Below, piece by piece: positions 31,591-39,869 of a stretch of 47,158 nt of DNA. Made by a program: the position numbers and the translations under genes. Numbering within the stretch: position 1 is the first letter of the stretch; each line of letters begins with the position of its first letter. This DNA comes from a virus. The notes beneath the pieces are model-generated. The model was given only the letters and a program-made list of their open reading frames with translations, was not told the origin of the DNA and searched no databases. Location of the stretch: IMG/VR virus record IMGVR_UViG_3300028197_000025, positions 1 through 47,158 of that record. The stretch is one strand, 5' to 3'.

Positions 31591-33774
31591 TCAGAACCTA
31601 CTCCCAAAACTAGGATCAATAAATGTAGTACTTCTACCAAATGGGGAAGCTTCCACATCAATTCCTGGTGAGTCATATCCAACTTCTTGTTTCTTTGGTT
31701 TTTTACCAGGAAGTTTGATATAATTTGGTGGCAGTGGAACAACCTGAGGTGTAGAATTGTTATCCGACTGCATCATACTACCTTGAGCATTTTCAAGATT
31801 TTGTGATGGCATTGGACCCTTATATCCAGGAGCATTAAAATAAGCATTAGGACCAGTAACTTGGTCATACGTTGCTGTAGGAGCAGGATTAACCAGTTCA
31901 TTAATAATTAACTCAGCAAACAATGCAAATGGATTCAGTGCAGAAGAAGGATTGATACCTCTTCCTACAGCACGAACAGGTCTTTCAAATGCCTGACGAA
32001 CAGCAGGAGTAGGACCAGTTTTTACCATATCTGGGGTGAATGCTTTCAAAGGATTCCATCCTTTAATTCCAGTTGCACCAGATTTAAATGCTTTATTACT
32101 TCTAGTAAGTTGTTTAGCATCATCTGCCATCAAACCATCTGCTCCTCTCCATCGTGCAGTATTCTCATTAGGAACTCTAGCATTTCTACCTTTATTCCAC
32201 CAATCAACAACGCCACCACCACCGAAATTAGGGATTTTCATATTATTAGATACTTTCTTGAAATATTGTTTTGAACTGGATTCATACAAATTCATATTAT
32301 TAATACCACCAGAAGCTTGGGGTACTAAAACTGCTGGATCAGCGGCAGCAGGAGTGGTGGCAGTGGTGGTGGCGGTAGTGGTGGCGGAAGCAGCACCCGT
32401 CGTTGGTAGAGCAGCACCAGTAGGTGCTGGAGCTGGCGCAATCTTGGTTTGTGGCGCTGCGTTGGATTGTGGTGATCCAGTTTGTGTTGCTGCTGGTACT
32501 GGTTTTCGCTGGAATGGGACGACTTTATTTCCTGGTCTTAGTTTTAGAGGACCCTTAGGAAGTGAAGTGCCAGGAACAGTTATGCCATTCTTCGCACCTC
32601 TAAGTGGAACGATTGGCATCCAACCGCTCAAATTAGACCAATTTAATCCGCCTAGTAATAGTTGCTGTTCTTGAGTAAGAGGTTCATGAACATAAATCTC
32701 ACCCTCTTTTTTTATGATTAAATGACCGGTATCAACTCTAGCACCAACACCAAGTTTCCGATCTAAATCACTACCTGGATTATTCTCAACATATTCTAAA
32801 ATATCACCAGCTAATATTGACTTACCTTCCTCTGTAGTTACATTATATTTTGATGGGAGTGTGATTACTGGAGCGGTTGCCTCAGTTCCTGCTTGTCTAA
32901 TGGTATCAGGAATATAAATTGGCGCTGGTTTAATTCCAGGAAGAACAGGAACTTTTAATGGTTCTTTTTTTGGAACCATAGGAGTCGTTGGTTCAGCTTC
33001 CTCTTGTTCCAGTTCTTCAGGTACTGGGACTCCTTTAGGAGCAACCTTAGTTTCCTGTTGTTTACGTTTTTCAAATTCTTCAGCTTTTTTAATAGCTTCT
33101 CGTTCTTTTTCAGCGGAATTATCATCAAAGTCACGAGTACCTAAACCCTCAGCCTCATCAGTTGCCGTATCCGCATCATCCGCCGCTGCAGCTTCGGCGT
33201 CCGGGAGTGGAGGAAGAACAGGTGGGATACCCCCACCACCGCCGCCACGGCGACGTTTGCGACCACCACCAGCAAATGGGAATCCACCGCCAGGTTTCTT
33301 GGGTAAGTTTATGCAAGTGCAGTCAGGATTATCTTCATCACCAAATCCGACTGTCTTATCTAATAGATATTCTTCAAATGTGTTTTGATATAACTCTCTC
33401 TTACGCTCATGTAACTCTTTCTCAGTTATAATCTGAACATTCTGTAGTTTTACTACATCCTTCATCAACTTTTCAGTTGCGGTCATCTTAGCTTCAATAG
33501 CCTTCAGATAACCTTGAATGCTTTTATTTTGTACCTTAGGAACCCTAATTTTTTCCAGTTTTATTTCTGGAAGAGTAACAGCAGGAGTTTCTGCCAGACT
33601 TACAACTTGGTCAGGGGTAACAGGAGGATTAATTGCACGAACAACAACCTTAGGATTAGGATCAGGATCTAATCCAGGTTTAGGCGCAGAGGTTCCAGAT
33701 TGTTCAGGGGGAGGTGTTTGAGCTCTCTCCTTAGGTGCTTCTTCCGGTGTTTTTTTTGCTGCGGGATCTGCCAT
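31591..33774 (-). CDS. Pro/Ala-rich virion protein in tape-measure position
   Basis: 727 residues. The N-terminus is disordered (PKERAQTPPPEQSGTSAPKP), followed by a helical segment (SIQGYLKAIEAKMTATEKLM), a Gly/Arg stretch near 170 (GRKRRRGGGGGG), Ala/Thr-rich linkers near 450 and a C-terminal region with FALFAELIINELV. It follows the gp26/frameshift gene directly, where lambdoid phages place the tape measure. It lacks long uninterrupted helices, so a tape-measure role is uncertain. It is most likely a tail or baseplate component. Confidence 0.65.
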   Translation of the reverse strand: MADPAAKKTPEEAPKERAQTPPPEQSGTSAPKPGLDPDPNPKVVVRAINPPVTPDQVVSLAETPAVTLPEIKLEKIRVPKVQNKSIQGYLKAIEAKMTATEKLMKDVVKLQNVQIITEKELHERKRELYQNTFEEYLLDKTVGFGDEDNPDCTCINLPKKPGGGFPFAGGGRKRRRGGGGGGIPPVLPPLPDAEAAAADDADTATDEAEGLGTRDFDDNSAEKEREAIKKAEEFEKRKQQETKVAPKGVPVPEELEQEEAEPTTPMVPKKEPLKVPVLPGIKPAPIYIPDTIRQAGTEATAPVITLPSKYNVTTEEGKSILAGDILEYVENNPGSDLDRKLGVGARVDTGHLIIKKEGEIYVHEPLTQEQQLLLGGLNWSNLSGWMPIVPLRGAKNGITVPGTSLPKGPLKLRPGNKVVPFQRKPVPAATQTGSPQSNAAPQTKIAPAPAPTGAALPTTGAASATTTATTTATTPAAADPAVLVPQASGGINNMNLYESSSKQYFKKVSNNMKIPNFGGGGVVDWWNKGRNARVPNENTARWRGADGLMADDAKQLTRSNKAFKSGATGIKGWNPLKAFTPDMVKTGPTPAVRQAFERPVRAVGRGINPSSALNPFALFAELIINELVNPAPTATYDQVTGPNAYFNAPGYKGPMPSQNLENAQGSMMQSDNNSTPQVVPLPPNYIKLPGKKPKKQEVGYDSPGIDVEASPFGRSTTFIDPSFGSRF

Positions 33775-33899
33775 TACTGTTGTGCTGCTCTACGGGCGTT
33801 TTCTTTTTCAATAAACTCTACTAAAAGACTCACGTATACATCCCGTTCCCAGGGCATCATATTCTCAATCTCTGTCAAACTATATTTATGGTGCTGCAT
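33774..33899 (-). CDS. gp26 -1 frame extension (tail assembly chaperone GT-like / gp51-like)
   Basis: 41 residues counted from an internal ATG, MQHHKYSLTEIENMMPWERD, ending KENARRAAQQ. The same frame is open upstream through RLAVFQNNLENYYRLNFNLM to the slippery site at 33956-33965, with coding character before the ATG. A TGA closes the frame four codons upstream of that site. This is the layout of lambda G/GT chaperones. The MMPWERD(V/I)YV motif is typical of the downstream part. It should be expressed as a gp26 fusion by -1 frameshifting, though independent initiation at 33899 is possible. TAATG overlaps the next gene. Confidence 0.7.
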   Translation of the reverse strand: MQHHKYSLTEIENMMPWERDVYVSLLVEFIEKENARRAAQQ

Positions 33900-33949
33900 G
33901 AGATTAAAATTGAGGCGGTAATAATTTTCCAGATTATTCTGAAATACCG

Positions 33950-34663
33950 CTAGGCGAAAAAATTTGCTAACCCTTCAATTGTTACATCATTAACAACTTT
34001 AGTTTTAGGATTTTTAACTTTAACCGTATGCGTTAATTTAGGCATTGTTGTGAAAAAATTCTGAACTTTCTGATACTGCTTTGAATTCAACTGTTCAACA
34101 AACTCAGAAATTTCTTTCTTTGAAGAGTCTGCTGATTCCCATGATTCTTCATCATTGTAGATAGAATCAACACACTCAACAGCATATTCAAATGTGCTGT
34201 CAATAAGACTTTTCTTATCATCAGGATTCTTTTCCATAATATATTTCATCGTGGGATACTTCATCTTAATAAAGTAACCATTCTCAAGATCAACGATGTC
34301 AGTATGACCCTTAGGATTACTTACTTTAATATCATCAATATTAATTTCTACTTCAACCTGAGTCTCTCCATCATCAGGACATGTGATGGAAAATTCAAGC
34401 ATTTCACCAACTGACTTAGCACGAACATTGAGAAAGACATATTCAACATCAAATGTAGAAAGATTATCTAAATCAATTTTAGACTGAACACAGTTACTAA
34501 TAATTTGAATAATTGCATTAGTGATTTCTTGTTGATCTTCAGACTCCAATGCAAGAAGAAGAATTTTCTCTTCTTTGACCATAAATGGTCTATACTTAAT
34601 CTTCTTTTTTGTTGATGGGATTGTCAACTCATGAATAGGAGCGTTAATCTGTGGTAATGCCAT
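33950..34663 (-). CDS. gp26-like baseplate hub / tail assembly chaperone
   Basis: 237 residues, similar to T4 gp26 (208 residues): KIKYRPFMVKEEKILLLALE at the N-terminus is the hallmark of the T4 baseplate family, with FDVEYVFLNVRAKSVGE and a Cys-containing strand (LEFSITCPDDGETQ). T4 gp26 acts in hub assembly. Here the last codons contain A AAT TTT TTC, a canonical -1 slippery string, two codons before the TAG. The product is probably two proteins, short gp26 and an extended form. Confidence 0.85.
   Translation of the reverse strand: MALPQINAPIHELTIPSTKKKIKYRPFMVKEEKILLLALESEDQQEITNAIIQIISNCVQSKIDLDNLSTFDVEYVFLNVRAKSVGEMLEFSITCPDDGETQVEVEINIDDIKVSNPKGHTDIVDLENGYFIKMKYPTMKYIMEKNPDDKKSLIDSTFEYAVECVDSIYNDEESWESADSSKKEISEFVEQLNSKQYQKVQNFFTTMPKLTHTVKVKNPKTKVVNDVTIEGLANFFA
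33956..33965 (-). promoter_or_regulatory. programmed -1 ribosomal frameshift site
   Basis: In gp26 reading frame the end is GCA AAT TTT TTC GCC TAG. Two overlapping X XXY YYZ heptamers are in register: A AAT TTT and T TTT TTC. A slip back by one base at either joins the open -1 frame. No stimulatory stem was defined; a small stem downstream is possible. Confidence 0.75.
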
Positions 34664-34680
34664 AATTTAAAATTGCCTAA

Positions 34681-35325
34681 TTAAAGTTTATAAAAATAGT
34701 GTTTTTCGTATCTAAACGACACTCTCAATTTATTTAGTGTGCTTGCACCATATGCCATTGGCACACTTTCAATGGTGTAAGGATAGGCATTAATTATGTC
34801 ATATCCTACTGATTCTCCCCCATTGTATGCTGCATTAGACTTATAAGTCTTTTTAATATTCATATTACATACGATATCATCATAATAATTCAAAGTAACG
34901 ACATTTGATCTCGCTTTTCTAGTAGTATCATTAAAACGAATCTCCGATCCTTCATTCAATGGTCTTTCAGGAAAGATAGCATTAAACCATGCCTCAAAAA
35001 ATTTCTGAGGATTGCATTCATTGGTTTGAATAAAACTTAGTCGGATATCATTGTATAGTCTGCCATGAGGATACTGGATCATTCTGCCAGTGTAAATACC
35101 ATCAATTTCTTGTGTAGCAGCAAAAGTTCCTGGTAATGATGCCTCATCACACAAAAATGTCATATTTTGAGTTGCTGCTGATATATTACTACTGAATCCC
35201 ATACTAGTCAAATTGCTTTGAATTTTTGCAGGAAAAGATTCAAAGGTTACTTCATACTCATTAGAATATGAAGCGCCACCGTCCCTATCAATTATACCCC
35301 TTAATTTTGTTATTGCTGATGACAT
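34681..35325 (-). CDS. tail-tube-fold protein, possible gp54-like tube initiator
   Basis: 214 residues from MSSAITKLRGIIDRDGGA. The pattern FLCDEASLPGTFAATQEIDG, RMIQYPHGRLYNDIRLSFIQ and NAYPYTIESVPMAYGASTLN matches gp19/gp54-type tail-tube proteins. Its place beside gp48 (tube cap) and gp26 favours a tube-initiator role; the main tail tube is normally elsewhere in these genomes. The 20-residue longer frame is rejected because the late promoter lies in it. Confidence 0.68.
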   Translation of the reverse strand: MSSAITKLRGIIDRDGGASYSNEYEVTFESFPAKIQSNLTSMGFSSNISAATQNMTFLCDEASLPGTFAATQEIDGIYTGRMIQYPHGRLYNDIRLSFIQTNECNPQKFFEAWFNAIFPERPLNEGSEIRFNDTTRKARSNVVTLNYYDDIVCNMNIKKTYKSNAAYNGGESVGYDIINAYPYTIESVPMAYGASTLNKLRVSFRYEKHYFYKL

Positions 35326-35329
35326 TAAA

Positions 35330-35364
35330 TCTAAATAGAAATAATTATTGTAATTATATTTATG
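35330..35364. promoter_or_regulatory. divergent late promoter region
   Basis: Minus strand CATAAATA (35357-35364, 7 of 8 to the late consensus) lies 32 bases before the tube-protein ATG. Plus strand TCTAAATA (35330-35337, 7 of 8) lies 25 bases before the gp4 ATG. The 36 bases between the two start codons thus hold facing late promoters. Confidence 0.5.
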
Positions 35365-35796
35365 GCGTATTCGGGACGCTATCAAACAATGAACCCCAAA
35401 AAGTACAAAGGTGATCCAAGACTGGTCATTTACAGATCATTATGGGAGTTAAAATTTATGAAGTGGTGTGATATTCATGATCATATACTTGAGTGGGGAA
35501 GTGAAGAAATTGTAGTTCCCTATCGTTCTCCTTTAGATGGAAGAGTACATAGATACTTTCCTGACTTCTATATAAAAGTCAGAAATAAGAATGGAAGTTT
35601 TAAGAAATATATCATAGAAATAAAACCAAAGAAACAAACACTTGAACCTAAAATACCCAAAAGAAAAACTAAACGTTATCTTACAGAGGTGACAACATAT
35701 GTAACCAATCAAGCAAAGTGGGAAGCAGCAAAAGAGTGGTGCTTAGATCGTGGACTAGAATTTTTGATACTAACTGAGAAGGAGTTAAATGTCTGA
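35362..35796 (+). CDS. 4: gp4-like head completion protein
   Basis: 144 residues, similar in size to T4 gp4 (150). It has an endonuclease-like core: LVIYRSLWELKFMKWCD, YFPDFYIKV and YIIEIKPKKQ, i.e. D and ExK residues. T4 gp4 (also called gp50/65) completes filled heads before tail joining. Starts with ATG GCG after the late promoter and overlaps the next gene by 8 bases. Confidence 0.85.
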   Translation: MAYSGRYQTMNPKKYKGDPRLVIYRSLWELKFMKWCDIHDHILEWGSEEIVVPYRSPLDGRVHRYFPDFYIKVRNKNGSFKKYIIEIKPKKQTLEPKIPKRKTKRYLTEVTTYVTNQAKWEAAKEWCLDRGLEFLILTEKELNV

Positions 35797-36247
35797 AGGA
35801 TTCGGCAATAGTTCAAAAACAAAAGGTGGATTGGAGAAGCATATCATAAAGAATTCTGGTGGTCAGAAAAAAAGTAGAGAGTGGTATCGTAGAGAAGTCT
35901 TTGAATACCTTTACGATAACATGACTGATGAGATTCAACCAGAAAAACTTTACTTCTATGAATATGATCCGAAATATAAGGAAAAGATGGATAAATATGA
36001 CATATATCCTTTAGTATATGCCTTTGATCGTGGTAAAGATAACTTTCTAGGTTCTAATATTCATTACCTTCGTGACAGAGAGAAAGGTCCATATGCTCTT
36101 GCCCTCCTAAATAAAAAAGCAAGGATTATTAAAAAGACAATCCATCGTTACATCTTCAAACAAGCTGATAATTTATTCTTTGAAGTGAAAGAAGAAGATT
36201 GGGAATTTATAGCATCTCTACCCATCCATAAATTTATAGACAACTAA
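35789..36247 (+). CDS. conserved phage protein between gp4 and gp48
   Basis: 152 residues. KSREWYRREVFEYLYDNMTD and LYFYEYDPKYKEKMDKYDIY then PLVYAFDRGKDNFLGSNIHY form a motif set I recall from other T4-like marine phages, without a known function. It is basic and overlaps gp4 by 8 bases and gp48 by one base. A structural or DNA-end role is suggested only by location. Confidence 0.72.
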   Translation: MSEGFGNSSKTKGGLEKHIIKNSGGQKKSREWYRREVFEYLYDNMTDEIQPEKLYFYEYDPKYKEKMDKYDIYPLVYAFDRGKDNFLGSNIHYLRDREKGPYALALLNKKARIIKKTIHRYIFKQADNLFFEVKEEDWEFIASLPIHKFIDN

Positions 36248-37338
36248 TGGCAGCACTGACTTACCCATCTGAGTTTAAATCGGACGCAAGCACCGACTAT
36301 ATCATGATGCAATTTATTAGAAGAGATTATACAAAAAATACTGTAGTATATGAGAAAACAAATTTAAGTAATATCGTATTAAACGTCCCTCAAAAAATTA
36401 CTGAGACATTTACACAAAACTTTCAAAATGCTGCCCTTGGTGAATTAGGTATTCTAAATGGTTTTGGCAATAGACAAAATGTAAAGGCACCTGAAGGGGT
36501 TGGAGCATTAGGCAATATGCTAAAAAGAGTGGTTGAAAATACATTTTTAGACAAAGCAGTTGATCTTGGGAACAAGATGGGTGCCAGTGGTCTCTCAGCA
36601 AATGGTCTTTTATCCGGTACTAGTGGAATCGTATTCAACCCAAACCTTGAAGTTCTTTATGAGGGTCCTGACTTTAGAACATTTAATTTTCAATTTTCAC
36701 TGTTTACGAAGTCTAAAAAAGATGCACAATCAATTAAATTGATCGTAGATACACTAAGACAGGCATCACTACCAAGCAGAGGTTATACTTTCCAAGGAGG
36801 TTTTGAAAAAGGACTGGGTAATTTAATTAGTACCACTAGCTTGGCGGATGGTATAAGCGGACTTGCAAGAAACGCTCTGTCAGCCGGAGGACAACTCTTT
36901 AAAACATCTAAAGCAGGGAAAAAGATTTACGGCGGAGACAAAGGTGATCCAGATTTTAGTGGTGCCCTTGAAGGCGGATTTAAGAGTCTTGCTGGTGGTG
37001 GAGCTGGTGCTGCTGCGGCTGCTGGTGTTGGTAATGTAATTTTTTCTGGACAAAATAGATTTATCACCCAACCGCCATTGATTTATTTGAGATATATGAG
37101 GGGGGCAAATGTCCACCCTTTCCTTCAACCATTACTACCGTCATTTATTAATCAAGTCGGGTTTGATTTTACCCCAACAGGAAGTTATACCCAACTTGCC
37201 AACTATGCTGATGCATTGGCGAAAGATGTAGCAACAACTGTTGGTGTAAATATCACATTACAACTGACTGAGGTTAGCAATATTTACAGTGATGATTATG
37301 AAAATGGTCAACTTAACACTAATGTAACCCTTAAGTAA
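36247..37338 (+). CDS. 48: gp48-like baseplate tail tube cap
   Basis: 363 residues; T4 gp48 has 364. IMMQFIRRDYTKNTVVYEKT at the start, FNFQFSLFTKSKKDAQSIKL and RYMRGANVHPFLQPLLPSFI, then VNITLQLTEVSNIYSDDYEN at the end, are the conserved parts. The Gly/Ala-rich insert near 240-260 (AGGGAGAAAAAGVG) is low complexity. gp48 caps the hub and starts tube polymerisation with gp54. Confidence 0.85.
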   Translation: MAALTYPSEFKSDASTDYIMMQFIRRDYTKNTVVYEKTNLSNIVLNVPQKITETFTQNFQNAALGELGILNGFGNRQNVKAPEGVGALGNMLKRVVENTFLDKAVDLGNKMGASGLSANGLLSGTSGIVFNPNLEVLYEGPDFRTFNFQFSLFTKSKKDAQSIKLIVDTLRQASLPSRGYTFQGGFEKGLGNLISTTSLADGISGLARNALSAGGQLFKTSKAGKKIYGGDKGDPDFSGALEGGFKSLAGGGAGAAAAAGVGNVIFSGQNRFITQPPLIYLRYMRGANVHPFLQPLLPSFINQVGFDFTPTGSYTQLANYADALAKDVATTVGVNITLQLTEVSNIYSDDYENGQLNTNVTLK

Positions 37339-37339
37339 T

Positions 37340-38044
37340 ATGTTTTTTTCAAAATTACCAAATATAGAATATACTCCTTATAGAACTGAATTTAAGTTCA
37401 CTAATGAAGATTTTGTATTAGCTAAAAATATCTTTAGAGTGTTAGAAATTGACGACTCAGCATATGCGACTGATTTATTCGTAGAAGTTGAGTTAAAGGA
37501 AGGTACTCGCCCAGATATGTTGGCATCAGAATTATATGGAGATCCTACTTATGATTGGGTTATTTTATTATCAAATAAAATAAAAAATCTCAAACATGAT
37601 TGGTATCTTTCTAGTGGTGAGTTTGAAAAATTAATGAATAAAAGATATACTAATTTTGAAGGTGTGAAACACTGGGTTACGAGAGAAGTAAAAAATGATA
37701 TTGGAGAAATTGTACAACCAAGTGGAATTATTGTCAATTATAATTCTAGTGATCCTAATTCATTCAAACTTAGATATATCAAATCATACAATCCTTTTGT
37801 GGAAGAATATGAAAATGGGTCAACCCTACTAACTTCAGTTAGTAACTATAATTATGAAGTAGAGCAAAATAACAAGCGAAGAAAAATTCAACTATTAAAA
37901 CCAACCTATCTGAGAGGATTTGTTCAACTCTTTAGTGGATCAGTAAATTATCGTTCAGATTTCAAATATACTCTCAGTTCAGATGCTAAGAGAACTTTAA
38001 ACAAAACTAGTATCTTTAACAATATCACTCTTAAAACCTCATAG
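37340..38044 (+). CDS. 53: gp53-like baseplate wedge protein
   Basis: 234 residues against 196 in T4. TRPDMLASELYGDPTYDWVI parallels the RPEELANAIYGNP...W core of T4 gp53. LysM-like segment near 70-110 (SSGEFEKLMNKRYTNFEG). It glues wedges into the baseplate ring around the hub. Last gene of the plus-strand island; a strong terminator follows 12 bases later. Confidence 0.87.
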   Translation: MFFSKLPNIEYTPYRTEFKFTNEDFVLAKNIFRVLEIDDSAYATDLFVEVELKEGTRPDMLASELYGDPTYDWVILLSNKIKNLKHDWYLSSGEFEKLMNKRYTNFEGVKHWVTREVKNDIGEIVQPSGIIVNYNSSDPNSFKLRYIKSYNPFVEEYENGSTLLTSVSNYNYEVEQNNKRRKIQLLKPTYLRGFVQLFSGSVNYRSDFKYTLSSDAKRTLNKTSIFNNITLKTS

Positions 38045-38047
38045 ACA

Positions 38048-38079
38048 AAAAAATACCCCGAATTTTTTTTCGGGGTTTT
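38048..38079. terminator. bidirectional terminator between convergent genes
   Basis: CCCCGAA-TTTTTT-TTCGGGG (38056-38075) with TTTT on the plus side and TATTTTTTT on the minus side. It ends gp53 on the plus strand and the 38087 gene on the minus strand. Confidence 0.9.
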
Positions 38080-38086
38080 ATGGAAT

Positions 38087-38296
38087 TCAAAAACCCAATT
38101 CGTAGCAGGAAGATCTTGCTAGTTCTGGATTCTTTTTCAGTGTTCTGTGAACATGACCATGCACGTCTGCTTCTAAAGTAAGGTGTGCTTTAGTATGAAC
38201 AACCTGAATCACCATTAACATTCCAATGAACGTAAGGTTTAGATAAGTAACTGGGTGATTCAGACCTTTCACAAGAAACTTAATCACTTTATTCAC
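38087..38296 (-). CDS. small membrane protein
   Basis: 69 residues with one transmembrane helix (YLNLTFIGMLMVIQVVH) and a His-rich tail (ADVHGHVHRTL). It follows the 38297 gene with no gap. Unknown function; possibly co-transcribed from the gp32 promoter. Confidence 0.65.
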   Translation of the reverse strand: MNKVIKFLVKGLNHPVTYLNLTFIGMLMVIQVVHTKAHLTLEADVHGHVHRTLKKNPELARSSCYELGF

Positions 38297-38500
38297 TCAC
38301 TCTTGACTCTTTTTATTAAATCCGAAGGGTCCTTCTTTATCTTCCAGTGCAAGTTTTAATGCAATACCACCAACAGCTTCCATAACTTTTAGGATATCCT
38401 CTGACTTAGCATTCTCACCCAGTTCTTTGGCAATATACCAATACTTTGGCCAAAATGTTTCACCTGCTTTTTGATAGTCTTCAAGAGTTAAGATTTTCAT
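38297..38500 (-). CDS. small hypothetical protein downstream of gp32
   Basis: 67 residues, MKILTLEDYQKAGETFWPKY then WYIAKELGENAKSEDILKVM. Helical, with ATGA overlap to the gp32 stop. Conserved position suggests a replication-related role, but no motif proves it. Confidence 0.7.
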   Translation of the reverse strand: MKILTLEDYQKAGETFWPKYWYIAKELGENAKSEDILKVMEAVGGIALKLALEDKEGPFGFNKKSQE

Positions 38501-39462
38501 GAATCTTCTTCAGCAAGACGAGCGAAGTAGGACAGGGTGTCATCATTGTCAGTCGTAGGAGCAGAACGTGTTGCAACAGTGGGTTGCAGTTCACTCAGTT
38601 CCTTACGGATTTCTGGAGTGGCAGGACGTGGAGGAAATGAAGGTGCTCCCATAATGTCAGACTCATTGAAACTACCACGACCTTCAGACTCATCTTCCAT
38701 AGTTTCACGATCAAACTTTTGCTTCTGACCACGACCCAGAACAACATTCAAACGTGTATCAAGTTCTTCATAAGACTTAAAGTTCTTAGCATCCATAAAC
38801 TCATTCAGAGAATTCTGAGCACGCCAAACCTTCTCAAGTTCATCGTCAGTCATATCCTCAAGAGTAGAGGTAGGAGCAAAGTCAGAGGAGTCATAATTCC
38901 AGTAACCAGCAACTTTCTTAATCTTCAGTTTAAAGTTAGCACCCTGCCACAGATCAAACGGATTGATCGGGGTCTCGTCTTGGAACTCAGGTTGCATTGC
39001 TGCCTGAATCTTATCAAAGATCTTCTTACCAAACTTATAGAGGAAGACCTTACCTTCGTTAGAAGGATTAGTAGGATCACTTACAACATAGATGTTGGAG
39101 TAGTAAGAGAGTTTACGCTTCTGCTTACGAGCGATTTCCTTATCGCTATCAAGACCACTGTTCCATAGTGTACGGTTCAGTTCCGACACAGGATCTTTCT
39201 TACCGAGAGTGGTTAAAGAATTTTCAATATACCATCCACCTGTACCTTGGAAACCATGAGACCACACCTTTGCCCAAGGAAGTTCTTCGCCATCAGGAGC
39301 AGGGAGGAAACGGATAACAGCGTAACCATTACCTGACTTATCCATCTCAGGTTTCCAGAAACGATCATCATTGCTACCACCAGTAGCTTGGAGTTTGTCA
39401 ATCTCCTTAGTCAGACGATCAAAACCAAATTTAGATCCATTTTTAAGATCAGCAAAAGACAT
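38497..39462 (-). CDS. 32: gp32-like single-stranded DNA-binding protein
   Basis: 321 residues (T4: 301). N-terminal basic domain (MSFADLKNGSKFGFDRLTKE), OB-fold core with IRFLPAPDGEELPWAKVWSH, LSYYSNIYVVSDPTNPSNEG, KVFLYKFGKKIFDKIQAAMQ and FKLKIKKVAGYWNYDSSDFA, and an acidic C-terminus (TTDNDDTLSYFARLAEEDS) that recruits partners. T4 gp32 binds zinc through one His and three Cys; this protein contains no cysteine at all. It protects single-stranded DNA and works with gp59, encoded two genes upstream. Confidence 0.95.
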   Translation of the reverse strand: MSFADLKNGSKFGFDRLTKEIDKLQATGGSNDDRFWKPEMDKSGNGYAVIRFLPAPDGEELPWAKVWSHGFQGTGGWYIENSLTTLGKKDPVSELNRTLWNSGLDSDKEIARKQKRKLSYYSNIYVVSDPTNPSNEGKVFLYKFGKKIFDKIQAAMQPEFQDETPINPFDLWQGANFKLKIKKVAGYWNYDSSDFAPTSTLEDMTDDELEKVWRAQNSLNEFMDAKNFKSYEELDTRLNVVLGRGQKQKFDRETMEDESEGRGSFNESDIMGAPSFPPRPATPEIRKELSELQPTVATRSAPTTDNDDTLSYFARLAEEDS

Positions 39463-39515
39463 TCGTATTACCTGTATTGTTTGTATTTGTTGGATTACGA
39501 TGACCCAACAGGATC

Positions 39516-39544
39516 ATCATACACTATTTAGAGGTCGCCGTCAA
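39516..39544 (-). promoter_or_regulatory. sigma70-like promoter for gp32 overlapping a late-like box
   Basis: TTGACG (39539-39544), 17 bases, TATGAT (39516-39521). The spacer contains TCTAAATA, one mismatch from the late consensus, so early and late initiation may overlap. The -35 lies in the end of the DUF1825 gene. The same CTAAATAGTG string is found in the promoter at 44511-44539. Confidence 0.65.
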
Positions 39545-39869
39545 GCACCTGCTGACGCACATTCTCCATGTTTTCACGGAAACTATCATAGATCCCTAAC
39601 ATGTCAAGACCTTCAGCATCCATACCAAGAACCTTGGCTGCACGACGGAATTCTTCTTTCAGTTCCTTTGCCATAGGATCATCAGAAAGATTTAATCTCA
39701 TGTAGAATATTTTCTGGCGCTCAATCAAGTCCAGCATTGCATCAAAAAAATCTATACGATCGTCTGATGTCATCAGAGGAATAAATGGCATCCTATTGAC
39801 AATTTCTTGCTGCTTAAGACTAATCTCTTCAGCTTCTTGTTGTACTATTTTTGAATCAAAGAAAGACAT
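39528..39869 (-). CDS. DUF1825 family protein
   Basis: 113 residues starting MSFFDSKIVQQEAEEISLKQ, which matches the MxFFDSxIVQxEA opening of the cyanobacterial DUF1825 family. Helical throughout (FFDAMLDLIERQKIFYMRLN, LGMDAEGLDMLGIYDSFREN). The family occurs in cyanobacteria and cyanophages, a sign of host exchange. Its function is not known. Overlaps gp59 by 25 bases. Confidence 0.85.
   Translation of the reverse strand: MSFFDSKIVQQEAEEISLKQQEIVNRMPFIPLMTSDDRIDFFDAMLDLIERQKIFYMRLNLSDDPMAKELKEEFRRAAKVLGMDAEGLDMLGIYDSFRENMENVRQQVLDGDL

Noticed and set aside
32330-32400. GGTGGTGGCGG-type tandem repeats
   Set aside because: They are codon repeats for an Ala/Thr linker in the virion protein, not a separate repeat array or CRISPR.
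32036-32674. 212-residue plus-strand open frame
   Set aside because: Antisense to the Pro/Ala-rich virion protein; the Val/Ala-rich translation mirrors the repetitive codons of the opposite strand.
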